Positions 1 through 7,852 of a DNA stretch of 64,000 nt are shown here, in pieces. The stretch is from NCBI RefSeq assembly GCF_016861845.1, contig NZ_BOLV01000004.1:1-64000 (forward strand). Reading direction: 5' to 3'. A program made the translations under genes and the position numbers. The first letter of the stretch is position 1, and each line of letters begins with the position of its first letter. This DNA is from Lacticaseibacillus suilingensis (GTDB taxonomy: Bacteria; Bacillota; Bacilli; Lactobacillales; Lactobacillaceae). The notes below the pieces were generated by a model, which searched no databases, was not told the origin of the DNA, and saw only the letters and a program-made list of their open reading frames with translations.

Positions 1-86
1 CGCCACAACTTCTATTTGATAACGGCCTGTTCTGGGATTGTCCTCAACGACTGGCTAACTTGTTCTTGCAATTTACGAATCCATAA
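1..86 (+). CDS. possible C-terminal end of a gene cut by the window edge
   Basis: Reading from base 3 gives 27 codons ending at a TAA at 84-86, with a tail containing LLFDNGLFWDCPQRLANLF. The shape (G-x-F-W-x-x-P-x-R-x-A) resembles the last helix of alpha/beta-hydrolase-type enzymes, where the catalytic His region is followed by a Trp-x-x-Pro helix. That comparison is a weak inference from a very short stretch. No start can be seen because the rest lies outside the window. Confidence 0.3.
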   Translation, partial: PQLLFDNGLFWDCPQRLANLFLQFTNP

Positions 87-129
87 TTACGAGCAAAAAG
101 CACTCAAAAAATGTTTGCCAAATTATTTC

Positions 130-313
130 GGCTCTACGCTTTGGGTTGAGAGATTTTGAACTAAATTTGAGTGATTTTTGAAGTGAGCCGTTGATTTTCA
201 TCAATTAATCAACGGAGTGTTCTGTCGCGTCATAGAAATTTCTTGAAGGGGGAAAGTACTAACAATCAACTTTCTGTCAAAGAGAGTTGATTGAGTGATT
301 TTGATGAGAGAGC
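130..313. mobile_element. possible insertion-sequence end remnants (ISL3-like ends)
   Basis: Two similar direct copies occur: GAGTGATTTTTGAAGTGAGCC at 169-189 and GAGTGATTTTGATGAGAGAGC at 293-313. Read on the other strand both begin with GGCTC or GCTCT followed by TCAAAA and CACTC, the look of terminal repeats in ISL3-family elements. Another GGCTCTACG start lies at 130. No transposase is present between or beside them. A perfect 9-bp inverted repeat (CAATCAACT at 263-271, AGTTGATTG at 285-293) abuts the second copy. Family assignment is from memory and tentative. Confidence 0.3.
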
Positions 314-642
314 TTTCCCTTTTGTGGCTTCTATCGTTTTCCGGACAACGTGGAACCATTTATACACGCGATTTGCTCAACTTTTCTTCTCGTGGCATGT
401 CTCGGCATTCGGGACTCAGCTCCAGAAGAACACCATCAGATTAAAAGGGTCTCAAGTGCAAACATCTATCCTGTGAGAAACTATGTAGCCGCTTATAAAG
501 GCATCTGTCACTTGAATCGTTGAGAGGGTCAACATGTGTTCATAAGGTATTATCACTTTTGAAACATTATCAAATTGCCCAGAAAGTTCATCAATCGGGG
601 CAACTTCAGCCCAGCGCGTATCCTTTGAAGAGTTAATGAATC
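314..642. other. gene-free stretch downstream of corA
   Basis: I see no convincing gene here. A 61-codon TTG-start frame at 291-476 has no ribosome-binding site and starts inside the repeat described at 293-313. No clear terminator with a T-run was found for corA on the minus strand. Confidence 0.4.
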
Positions 643-1584
643 CTACAGATCCTTCACCGACAGATTCTTCCTATGCCCTAGCCGCCAAATCAACAGCCCC
701 GCCGGAATCACCGACAGCAAAATGCTGAATGGCCAGTCGAGCCATCCGCCGAGAATTGGCAGTTTGACGTTCATGCCATAGAACCCAGAGATAATCGGCG
801 GAATCGCCAGGGCTAGCGACCAAATTGTCATGATCCACATGGTGGTGTTGAGGTTTTTGTCTAGGAGATTGGCGTAAGTATCGGTCACCTGTTGCACGAT
901 TTCACCGTTGACCTGGGCCAGTTCCTTGGCTTGTTCGAACTCGTTGATTAGGTTGCGTAACCAGTAACGCTCATGGCGCGGCAACTTATCCGCGTATTCA
1001 TCGGAATCGACTCCGGCTTGAAGCTGGCGGGCGGTGATGAGATTGGCGCTGGCCGCTGCTTTTAGGTACACCATGCTCTTGCTGACTTCGGCGAGGCTGA
1101 CGATTTGGGCGTTGGTGGGCGTGGTCTTGTAGCGCTCAAGTTCGGCGCGGAGGTCGTCCAGCGCGTTGATCCGGTCAAAATACCGGCTATTTTGCGCGGT
1201 CATGACGGCCAGCATCAACAAGGTGGGACTTGGCGCCGCGGCGCCATGGTGCTTATATTCAGTGGCGATGGCGGATTCCGTGGTATCGTCAGCCGCTTGG
1301 GTCACTGTCACCAAGGTCTGGCCCAGTAACAAAAACGCGAAAGGCGTTGTTTTCACCTGTTCGCTATCCATTTTGTCATCCACCGCCAGTACTTTGAAAA
1401 TACACATACCGAACTTTTGATCAATATCGTAGTCAAAGCGGGCCCGCGTTTTGGTACTGCGCAGATGAGCGATGAAGCGGTGAGGGACATGGTATTGCTC
1501 GGTTAAAGTGGTAAAGTCGGCATCGGTCGGGGCGGTGACGCGCACCCATTGCAGCGCGTCGCCCAAGGTTTTAGTGATCAGCAT
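643..1584 (-). CDS. corA: CorA-family magnesium/divalent metal transporter
   Basis: A 313-aa protein with the CorA layout: a long soluble N-terminal domain rich in charged helices (about residues 1-240), then two membrane helices at roughly 248-268 and 283-301. The family signature Gly-Met-Asn lies at residues 270-272 (in SGFYGMNVKLP), right after the first membrane helix, where it forms the ion-selective entrance of the pentameric channel. The short C-terminus is basic (GHRKNLSVKDL). The ATG is preceded by a good AAGGAG. It is transcribed alone on the minus strand. It fits the family's usual length, so it should be intact. Substrate (Mg2+, Co2+ or other divalent ions) cannot be read from sequence. 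Confidence 0.93.
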   Translation of the reverse strand: MLITKTLGDALQWVRVTAPTDADFTTLTEQYHVPHRFIAHLRSTKTRARFDYDIDQKFGMCIFKVLAVDDKMDSEQVKTTPFAFLLLGQTLVTVTQAADDTTESAIATEYKHHGAAAPSPTLLMLAVMTAQNSRYFDRINALDDLRAELERYKTTPTNAQIVSLAEVSKSMVYLKAAASANLITARQLQAGVDSDEYADKLPRHERYWLRNLINEFEQAKELAQVNGEIVQQVTDTYANLLDKNLNTTMWIMTIWSLALAIPPIISGFYGMNVKLPILGGWLDWPFSILLSVIPAGLLIWRLGHRKNLSVKDL

Positions 1585-1940
1585 GGTAGGGCTCCTTCGT
1601 TAGTGATGGAAATCGTAGACAAGGACATTCTCCACTATTATATCGCCTCCACCAAGCCGGAGATAGCGAAGCCACTAAATCTGGCGATGGAGAAAAGAAG
1701 GTTACGCTGCTCAGCGTGAAGTTATTCCTAACGTTTCACCGTGTGGTTCTGATGGCTCGGTTTCTTCAGGACGGCCGGAATATCTGCAACAAATTACGCG
1801 TTTTCAGCATAGCAGACGGGTAGACTCGGTTCAGAGAAGTGAACATATTCTTGGACATGATCGAGCCTATTTATTGTCAGACAAAAACTCCCTCAGGCAA
1901 CTCTTAGACCTGAGGGAGAAAATTTTAGCTAACTGTTGAA
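1585..1940. other. intergenic region without a recognisable gene
   Basis: Apart from the hairpin at 1883-1918 I see no supported feature. Short open frames lack ribosome-binding sites. The promoter of corA should lie at its left end but no good -35/-10 pair stands out. Confidence 0.5.
1883..1918 (-). terminator. Rho-independent terminator of the 39-aa gene
   Basis: A 10-bp perfect stem (CTCCCTCAGG at 1888-1897 with CCTGAGGGAG at 1909-1918, 11-nt loop) is followed on the minus strand by TTTTT. It lies 22 bp beyond the stop of the 39-aa minus-strand gene, so it is the natural end of that transcript. Confidence 0.75.
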
Positions 1941-2060
1941 TCAGTTTGGTGTTGAGCGGCGGTGACCGTCGACATGAGTGCCGTTGGCTTTAGTGTAAGG
2001 TTTTACAACAACAATTTTTTTGTGCTGTGTGCCACTTGTGCTACTTTTCGTTTTTGCCAT
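1941..2060 (-). CDS. small basic 39-aa protein of unknown function
   Basis: ATG at 2060 has a strong GAAAGGAG at 2068-2075 seven bases upstream, and the gene is closed by a good terminator, so it looks like a real single-gene unit despite its size. The product is Lys/His/Arg-rich: an N-terminal MAKTKSSTSGTQHKK, a short hydrophobic run IVVVKPY, and a tail THVDGHRRSTPN. The pattern V-x-x-Y-x-x-x-x-G-T-x-V-x-G-H-x-R-S-x-P recurs in small uncharacterised bacterial and phage proteins; I recall this as a recognisable motif but know no function. No signal peptide or membrane helix is visible. Confidence 0.7.
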   Translation of the reverse strand: MAKTKSSTSGTQHKKIVVVKPYTKANGTHVDGHRRSTPN

Positions 2061-2194
2061 CTTTATACTCCTTTCGTGTTAGTCATAACCGCAAAGCAGT
2101 TGTGCAAATATAGAGTATCACAAAACGGCGCAAAACACAATATGATGTATTAAATTGTAAATTTAAAAAGCTTAACCACAAGATATAGTGTTTA

Positions 2195-2220
2195 GAAAAA
2201 GCGCTGTTTATGACAGCTGT
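2195..2220 (-). terminator. weak terminator after the TMEM175-like gene
   Basis: On the minus strand a 5-bp stem (GCTGT with ACAGC, about 5-nt loop) is followed shortly by a CTTTTTC run. It lies about 65 bp past the stop of the channel gene. The stem is short, so this is only a candidate. Confidence 0.35.
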
Positions 2221-2285
2221 TTCCTAATTCGGCTGGCAGAAGAGCTTGTGAAATGCATAGTGAGTCTGGTATGTGATTGTACTAA

Positions 2286-2876
2286 TTAAGCCACTCGGTC
2301 CGCGTCCGCATTAGTATTCAGCCCCATGTAAATTAGCTCGCCCAACGTCGCCACCAAGCAAAGCGGCGGGAAGAAGTAGGTGGCAATCGCCAAGGTGAGG
2401 GTGAAAGTCGGCATCTTCCAACCGTTCATGAAGCGCATGGTTGCCATCTGGTCGATTTTCTCTGCGGCTTTGGGGTTGGATTGTCGTAGCACATTGCGGA
2501 TTTCGACACTCAGCCACACGAAGGCGAGGCTCCACAGGAAAAAGACCAGCAGGTAGAAATACTCCGGGCCGCGGGCGAAGATGTAGCGGCCAGTCCAGGC
2601 GGTGGCCACTGGAATCATCGACATCGTTAACAGCCACATGTTATTGACCCAGTAAATGCGCTTAGTGATGCGATTAAGTAGCGCGAATAAGTAGTGATGA
2701 TTGTACCAAGCGACGGCCATGAAAAAGAAGCTGACCACATAGGCGAACAGGTAAGGCACATCGGCCAAAATGCCGGTCCAACTGGGCGTCTCTGGGGTCT
2801 TAAACTCCAAGATCATAATGGTCATAATGATGGCGACGATGGCATCGGTGAATGCTTCCACGCGTGATTGTTTCAT
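2286..2876 (-). CDS. TMEM175/DUF1211-family integral membrane protein (putative K+ channel)
   Basis: A 196-aa protein with about six hydrophobic segments. The first helix carries the family hallmark R-x-x-x-F-(S/T)-D at residues 5-11 (RVEAFTDAIVAI), which in characterised bacterial TMEM175 proteins lies in the first pore-lining helix of a tetrameric, leak-type potassium channel. The MMTI-MILEFKTP continuation is also typical. A charged tail (NTNADADRVA) ends the protein. It is transcribed alone, divergent from the MDR reductase. A second, diverged member of the same family lies at 29259-29795. Potassium selectivity is inferred from the family. Confidence 0.85.
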   Translation of the reverse strand: MKQSRVEAFTDAIVAIIMTIMILEFKTPETPSWTGILADVPYLFAYVVSFFFMAVAWYNHHYLFALLNRITKRIYWVNNMWLLTMSMIPVATAWTGRYIFARGPEYFYLLVFFLWSLAFVWLSVEIRNVLRQSNPKAAEKIDQMATMRFMNGWKMPTFTLTLAIATYFFPPLCLVATLGELIYMGLNTNADADRVA

Positions 2877-3152
2877 AACAATTTCCCCTCAAAATAAGAT
2901 AGCACTAGCATAGCACCCGGGGATGGTCATTAACATCTTGTTATTTATCGACTAACAAGTCCGTTGTAGCGGCAAAAATGGCCCGGTATGCTAGTCCGAC
3001 TATCAAGGGGGCGGGGCTTGCGTTGTTAGAGTGGGACTGAACAATGAACCCAATGATTTGGCAGGACAGCGGCCAAGCACTGGTGTCGTTATTCTGGTGT
3101 AAGATAGTGTCATCGACAAGTAGCTATTTTGCCACGAGAAGGGAGCCCCAAA

Positions 3153-4112
3153 ATGAAAGCAATCGTTGTGACTCAGCCAGGTGGGCCTGAGGTTTTGACC
3201 TACTCGGATGTGCCGATGCCCAAGGTTCGGCCAGGCTGGACTTTGGTTAAGGTGCGCGGTTTTGGCATTAATCACTCTGAAATCTTCACACGTGAAGGTC
3301 AATCGCCTTCTGTCCATTTTCCCCGCATTCTCGGCATCGAAGCCGTGGGCACCATTGCCGAAACGAGTGCACCGGATCAATTTACGGTCGGGCAGACGGT
3401 CGTGTCGTTGATGGGCGAAATGGGGCGCGCTTTTGACGGTGGTTATGCCGAATATGTCCTGCTACCGAATCAGCAGATTTTTCCCGTGACCACCGACCTG
3501 AGTTGGCCGGAGCTCGCGGCGGTGCCGGAGACCTTTTACACGGCCTTTGGCATCTATCAGAGTCTGCAGTTGAAAGCTGGTGAGCGGGTGTTGATTCGCG
3601 CCGTCACCAGTGGCGTGGGCGTGGCCGTACTGAAACTGATGAGAGCTTCTGGTTTGGCGCTTTCGATTGCTGGAACGACCAGGTCGGACCACAAGGACAA
3701 GGCCCTCAAGTCACTGGGGCTCGACACGATTATTCATACTCCAGATGCCAATCACTTGCCAGCGAATGCAGGTGAATTCGATAAAATCATCGATCTCATT
3801 GGCCCTTCTGCGGTACGGGACACCTTGTTGCATCTCGCCGAGTTTGGCATCGCCAATGTGACCGGCGTGCTGGGAGGCGTTTGGACAATTGACGACTTTG
3901 ATCCGATTATGGATATTCCGAACAATCGGTATTTGACTGGTTTTAGCTCGAATGACGTCAATGCGCAAAAAATCAACGCCCTGTTTGCCTTTATCAAGCA
4001 ACATCACGTTAATGTGACGCCGGAAAAGGTCTTTCGTTTGGCCGAAACGCGGGCAGCGCATGAATATCTGGCCGAGTCTGCTGGGTTGGGCAAAGTGGTG
4101 GTGCTGCCTTAG
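3153..4112 (+). CDS. zinc-independent MDR oxidoreductase (quinone reductase-like)
   Basis: A 319-aa medium-chain dehydrogenase/reductase. The N-terminal GroES-like half includes GFGINHSEIFTREGQSP, where the zinc-binding Cys of alcohol dehydrogenases is replaced by Asn, as in quinone oxidoreductases. The Rossmann half follows with AGERVLIRAVTSGVGVAVLK (around residues 140-160), the NADPH-binding turn. No structural-zinc cysteine cluster is present. I chose the ATG at 3153 because GAAGGGAGC lies just upstream and the protein then begins MKAIVVTQPGG, the standard start of the family. Likely role: NADPH-dependent reduction of quinones or reactive enones. The true substrate is unknown. Confidence 0.88.
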   Translation: MKAIVVTQPGGPEVLTYSDVPMPKVRPGWTLVKVRGFGINHSEIFTREGQSPSVHFPRILGIEAVGTIAETSAPDQFTVGQTVVSLMGEMGRAFDGGYAEYVLLPNQQIFPVTTDLSWPELAAVPETFYTAFGIYQSLQLKAGERVLIRAVTSGVGVAVLKLMRASGLALSIAGTTRSDHKDKALKSLGLDTIIHTPDANHLPANAGEFDKIIDLIGPSAVRDTLLHLAEFGIANVTGVLGGVWTIDDFDPIMDIPNNRYLTGFSSNDVNAQKINALFAFIKQHHVNVTPEKVFRLAETRAAHEYLAESAGLGKVVVLP

Positions 4113-4260
4113 TCAAGGCAGTGGTGATTGGAAAAAATACTGGTTTTCGAATTTGTGCTGGTTTACCTTTAACCCAGCGGGCAAGCGCTCGCACCAATTC
4201 ACTCGTTCCTCGCTTTCATACTGTGCTATGCTAACCGCAGAAAAACTTTGGAGGCACAAC

Positions 4261-4983
4261 ATGACCCAACCTCACCGCAGCATTCGCCAATTCACCACCG
4301 AAAAGCTCACTGACGCCGAAATCTCTGACCTGATTGACGTCGCGCAACATACCGCGACCTCGCATTACCTGCAGTCCATGAGCGTCATTCACATCACGGA
4401 CCCGCACTTGCGCGCCGCGATCGCCGGCATTTCCAAGCAACAATACATCAACCAAAATGGCGAACTCTTCATCTTCATCGCTGATCAGTACCGCGCCAGC
4501 CTCAGCGCTGCGCTTGGGCACCATCTCGGCTCCTTCGATAAGTTTTTGCAGGCGGCTTCGGATGCACTACTGGCCACTCAAAACGTGGTGACGGCAGCGG
4601 AGGCGAAGGGCTTCGGCACCGTAATTCTGGGCAGTATTTTGAATGACCCGAAGCAGCTCATCGACCTGTTGGCGCTACCGAAGTTCACCTTCCCAATCTG
4701 CGGCCTGCTTGTCGGCCATCCCGACCAGACGCCTCAGCTGAAGCCGCGGCTGCCGCAAGCTACTGTCTTTTTTGAAAATACTTACGCGCTGCCGAGCGAC
4801 TATGATCAGCAGCTCGCCGCTTACGATGACATTATTCGCGACTACTACGCCACTCGCGATACCAACCGGCGAGAGGAAACCTTCTCACACCTGTTGGCCG
4901 CTAGTGCGGCGGTCACGCCGGCCAAGCGGTCAGAGCTGTTCGCAGCAGTGAAGGCGCAGGGCTTTTTGTCAGCAGGGTATTAG
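4261..4983 (+). CDS. NfsA/FRP-type flavin nitroreductase (NADPH-dependent oxidoreductase)
   Basis: A 240-aa protein starting MTQPHRSIRQFTTEKL; the R-S-I-R-x-F/Y motif near the N-terminus binds the FMN phosphate in nitroreductases. The middle has the helix-rich core with a QNVVTAAEAKGFGTVILGSI segment and PICGLLVGHPDQTPQLKPRLP, the family's GxPxxxxxxKPRxP turn. The C-terminal TRDTNRREETFS is typical of the NfsA/FRP group. The ATG at 4261 follows TTTGGAGG; a longer frame upstream has no ribosome-binding site and overlaps the preceding gene. It probably reduces nitro compounds or quinones with FMN and NADPH. Substrate unknown. Confidence 0.88.
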   Translation: MTQPHRSIRQFTTEKLTDAEISDLIDVAQHTATSHYLQSMSVIHITDPHLRAAIAGISKQQYINQNGELFIFIADQYRASLSAALGHHLGSFDKFLQAASDALLATQNVVTAAEAKGFGTVILGSILNDPKQLIDLLALPKFTFPICGLLVGHPDQTPQLKPRLPQATVFFENTYALPSDYDQQLAAYDDIIRDYYATRDTNRREETFSHLLAASAAVTPAKRSELFAAVKAQGFLSAGY

Positions 4984-5397
4984 CTGATTGACTTGGCCTT
5001 GTGATCGACGAGAATTACGTCAAGACCCGGCCCGTCTGTTACGCGAATCTTGCGTGATTGGTGGGCCGGGTCTTGATGTTCAGCTGGTGACACGACGACC
5101 GCTTCTTGCTTGCCCTATTATTAAGCGTATGGCTTGCGCGTGCCCAATCCATGAAAGCCCTAGGAGGATGTTGGCCTGCACTAGCTCATTGCCCGCTTAC
5201 CACTCGTTTCTCCCCAAAATCTGCGGCGATGCTCGCCGTGGTTAAACCAACAGTGCCTGTTAATTGTCCTCGGTGCTGAGCAACGCCATGGTACAATAAG
5301 CTCGGATTTTACTTGCGATGACGAGTGCCGGGTGCGTTGGCATGTCATTTGTGGGCATTGGTTAACGAGAAACCAAAAAATTATGCGGGGTAGAATT
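4984..5397. other. gene-free stretch with a long hairpin
   Basis: No gene with a ribosome-binding site is visible. The region contains the perfect inverted repeat at 5020-5076 and, further right, a possible -10 (TACAAT at 5291-5296) that could serve the truncated regulator downstream. Confidence 0.45.
5020..5076. repeat. long perfect inverted repeat downstream of the nitroreductase
   Basis: TCAAGACCCGGCCC at 5020-5033 pairs perfectly with GGGCCGGGTCTTGA at 5063-5076 (14 bp, extendable with a G-U pair). The 29-nt loop contains a second small hairpin (ACGC/GCGT). There is no T-run on either strand, so it is not a standard intrinsic terminator, though it may still stop transcription or protect the 3' end of the mRNA. 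Confidence 0.6.
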
Positions 5398-5670
5398 ATG
5401 GGCGAGACGTCATCCATTCACAGCCAGGAACGCATCATGACCATCTTCATGCGTTTGCTCGCAGGCCAAAGTCTGGCCAAGCAAGCGCTGGCGGATGAGT
5501 ACCACAAGTCAGCGAAGGCCATTCAGCGCGACCTCATGCAAATCAACAGCGCCATCGAAGCGGCTGATTTTGCCGACCAGCTGGCGTTGGTGCAGCGGAC
5601 TGAAGGTAGATACTTGTCTGAGGATTATGGGGCGATATTTGCGTGTTACCATACTCTAACGGATAATTGA
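5398..5670 (+). pseudogene. truncated WYL-type regulator, only the N-terminal HTH left
   Basis: The 90-aa frame holds a winged helix-turn-helix typical of WYL/HTH_11 regulators: SQERIMTIFMRLLAGQSL, then ALADEYHKSAKAIQRDLMQI as the recognition helix region. Intact members (compare the 318-aa protein at 36590-37546) continue with a WYL sensor and a C-terminal dimer domain; here the frame ends 90 residues in. Sequence after the stop does not continue the family in any frame I checked. The start is uncertain: ATG 5398 has only a weak GCGGGG ahead of it and another ATG lies at 5383. It could still make a small DNA-binding protein, but remnant status is more likely. Confidence 0.6.
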
Positions 5671-5854
5671 AGTTAGGAGACTACTGGCACAGAATAAAGT
5701 CGTTATGCACTGCTTTTTCTGCCGAATTCATTGGCGCAATAGGTTCATGTATCAAAGGTAGCCTTGACTGGACGTTGTTTTCTTCAACGAATTGCGACGC
5801 TAATTACGAACTGACTTGTGACCGAAATACCTTGTTGCATATGGAGGCGAGCCA

Positions 5855-6394
5855 ATGAAAGAGTACTTTAGAATCAGAAATAGCATAGTTGGTACTGATA
5901 TTTCGGCTAGAGATGACGCTGAGCTATTTCCGATCAAGGCTGATTCGCTTGGTCGCATTATAGACACTCGTAGAGAGGCAGTATTTTTAAAAGGATGGAT
6001 TCGTGTCGCGTTAGTCCCACATCATGAGGTGTATGTATTATTCTCAGATCTGATTTCTGCGGCTGAATGGCTTCCTTTCGACACGTACCAAGGCATGGTG
6101 ACGAATGCTAAAATAATTGAACCAACCTGGTTAGATCAGGGGCTTCATCAATTTGAGTTGGTCAGGTCACTGGCTGTCAATCAATGGATTCGTAACGATA
6201 TAAACGAACCCGCAACCCTCGCACATGCCGTTCTGCGCGTGGGCACAGTGGGGCGAGTGCTACAACTTTCGTGGGACTTTGAAGGTTCAGACGATAGGCA
6301 GTACTGGATGATGGAAATTGAGACTGCTGATGGGCAGCAATACGATGTGATGTATCCAGATTTGCTTAAGGCAGCCAAACCTTATAATCGTTGA
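5855..6394 (+). CDS. 179-aa protein of unknown function, upstream of an ADP-ribosylglycohydrolase
   Basis: I do not recognise the family. ATG 5855 follows a clear ATGGAGGCG, so translation is well supported. The protein is soluble, with no signal peptide or membrane helix, mixed alpha/beta in feel, and rich in Trp (GWIRVALV, SAAEWLPF, EPTWLDQG, NQWIRN, QLSWDFEG, QYWMMEIE). It ends about 95 bp before the start of the ADP-ribosylglycohydrolase and has the same AT-rich, ATA/AGA-using codon style, which differs from most of the window. Genes of this size next to an ADP-ribosylglycohydrolase are often immunity or antitoxin-like partners, but nothing in this sequence proves that. Confidence 0.7.
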   Translation: MKEYFRIRNSIVGTDISARDDAELFPIKADSLGRIIDTRREAVFLKGWIRVALVPHHEVYVLFSDLISAAEWLPFDTYQGMVTNAKIIEPTWLDQGLHQFELVRSLAVNQWIRNDINEPATLAHAVLRVGTVGRVLQLSWDFEGSDDRQYWMMEIETADGQQYDVMYPDLLKAAKPYNR

Positions 6395-6489
6395 GTCGGC
6401 TCTATTTTATGGATTTCCAGGCACTTTCGATTGTTGATATGTTCGTATCAAAAGGCAAAGGCTCTGATTTCGATAGAGGGAGTAGCCGA

Positions 6490-7419
6490 ATGATTACAAA
6501 ACAGAAAATCAGAAATTTCTTTGAAGCGGGTATGATTGCTGATGCCTTGGGTGTGCCGGTTGAATTTAACCAGCGCGATACTTACACTGTTTCAACGATG
6601 CAGGGCTACGGGACGTATAATCAGCCTGCTGGCAGTTGGTCAGACGACTCGAGTTTGACGCTGTGTTTAGCTGAAACATTAGCCGAGAAAGGCGACGCCG
6701 ATGCCTGCATGACCAAATTTGTAGATTATTTGGAACACGGCTCGTATACACCTAGTGGGAAACTGTTTGATATCGGTAACGCAACGCGTGAGGCCATTTT
6801 CAACTTTGAAATAAAAAGTACCTCAGCAATTGAGGCCGGTAGCCGGTCACCTTCCGCCAATGGCAATGGTGCGTTGATGCGGATTGCCCCGCTTGCTTTC
6901 GCTTGCCTGAAATGTGCGAGACCCGAGCGACAGCGTCAAATACGTGAGTTCACCACCATCACTCACGGCCATATTCGTTCAATCATTGCGAATGATCTAT
7001 ATGTTGAATGCTTGCGGGCAATGCTACTAGGCATGCCTTTAATCGAAGCAATGGCTGAGGCTTGGGATGTCATTGAGGTGGCTGGGTATCCGCAGAAAGA
7101 GTTGGCGCTTTTCAAGAATATTCATGATACAACTTTCGCAATAACCCCCCGTCAAAATATTCGATCTAGTGGTTATGTCATTGATTCATTTGAAGCAGCG
7201 ATGTGGTGTGCGCTTAATGAGCAGACGCTGAGAGGAGTGTGTTTGCTAGCAGTTAATCTTGGCGAAGATACCGATACGATTGCTCAGATTGCTGCGAGCT
7301 TGTATGCGGCGGGGCATCTTGATGAGCAAGCCCCACCGCCATGGCGATATGTACTGATTCATACAAGGCAGGAAGAGCGAATTGTTGAAACATTTGCGGA
7401 AAAATTTTGTGATGAATGA
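6490..7419 (+). CDS. ADP-ribosylglycohydrolase (DraG/ARH family)
   Basis: A 309-aa protein with the ordered motifs of the family: GMIADALGVPVEF at residues 14-26, the metal-binding WSDDSSL near 56, SANGNGALMRIAPLAF near 118-133, and the second metal site NLGEDTDTIAQIA near 257-269. These Asp/Thr residues hold the two Mg2+ ions used to remove ADP-ribose from proteins or small molecules. I chose ATG 6490 (GAGGGAG upstream) because the protein then opens MITKQKIRNFFEAG, directly before the first motif. It follows an unknown 179-aa gene and overlaps a small downstream gene through ATGA. The role may be reversal of ADP-ribosylation or immunity to an ADP-ribosylating toxin. Confidence 0.88.
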   Translation: MITKQKIRNFFEAGMIADALGVPVEFNQRDTYTVSTMQGYGTYNQPAGSWSDDSSLTLCLAETLAEKGDADACMTKFVDYLEHGSYTPSGKLFDIGNATREAIFNFEIKSTSAIEAGSRSPSANGNGALMRIAPLAFACLKCARPERQRQIREFTTITHGHIRSIIANDLYVECLRAMLLGMPLIEAMAEAWDVIEVAGYPQKELALFKNIHDTTFAITPRQNIRSSGYVIDSFEAAMWCALNEQTLRGVCLLAVNLGEDTDTIAQIAASLYAAGHLDEQAPPPWRYVLIHTRQEERIVETFAEKFCDE

Positions 7420-7652
7420 TGATTACACTGACACTACTTGCTGAAACAGATCCAGTTCGAGAATATGCGGTTGAAGCTGACGATGTTTTTGGTCGGGTTC
7501 GAATTGACAAGTTAAAGCCTATAGCCAGATACTCCGGTAACTCGCTGCTCATGTTTCCTCCAAAGTGAATTGAACAATTCGCCTCAGGCACACTTGATCT
7601 TGCCGATGCTCCAAAGCGGTTTTCATATGGTTTTGGATGGGAATTCACTTAA
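7416..7652 (+). pseudogene. small gene coupled to the ADP-ribosylglycohydrolase, broken by an in-frame TGA
   Basis: The start ATG overlaps the stop of the upstream gene as ATGA, a typical sign of translational coupling. The frame runs 50 codons (MMITLTLLAETDPVREYAVE...) to a TGA at 7566-7568 and then stays open for another 27 codons (IEQFASGTLDLADAPKRFS, ending WEFT) to a TAA at 7650-7652. The smooth protein-like character on both sides suggests a single gene of about 78 codons that has acquired a nonsense mutation. Either the truncated 50-aa product is made or the gene is dead. I do not recognise a family. Confidence 0.5.
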
Positions 7653-7852
7653 TTTTGCTAGAGCGAAGTTTCTTTTGGGGGCATACCATTAATACAAAGG
7701 ACAATCAAACACGAGCTCTTTCGGTGTGTTGCCAACTATTACAGTAGCCAGTGTGTTTCTCTTATTTATATTTAGCAGCGAATCACCAAGTGGACTTGGT
7801 ACTCGCCGCTACAATCGCCTGCTAGGATAGAGTTATCACAATAAGGCGGTAT

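Noticed and set aside
291-476. 61-codon frame near the left end
   Set aside because: TTG start without a ribosome-binding site, beginning in an IS-like end, and the product matches nothing I know.
4988-5245. 85-codon frame after the nitroreductase
   Set aside because: It runs through the inverted repeat at 5020-5076, has no ribosome-binding site and an implausible Cys/Arg-rich product.
5667-5858. 63-codon TTG-start frame between the truncated regulator and the 179-aa gene
   Set aside because: Start overlap with the previous stop looks like coupling, but there is no ribosome-binding site, it is Cys-rich without pattern, and the upstream gene is itself a remnant.
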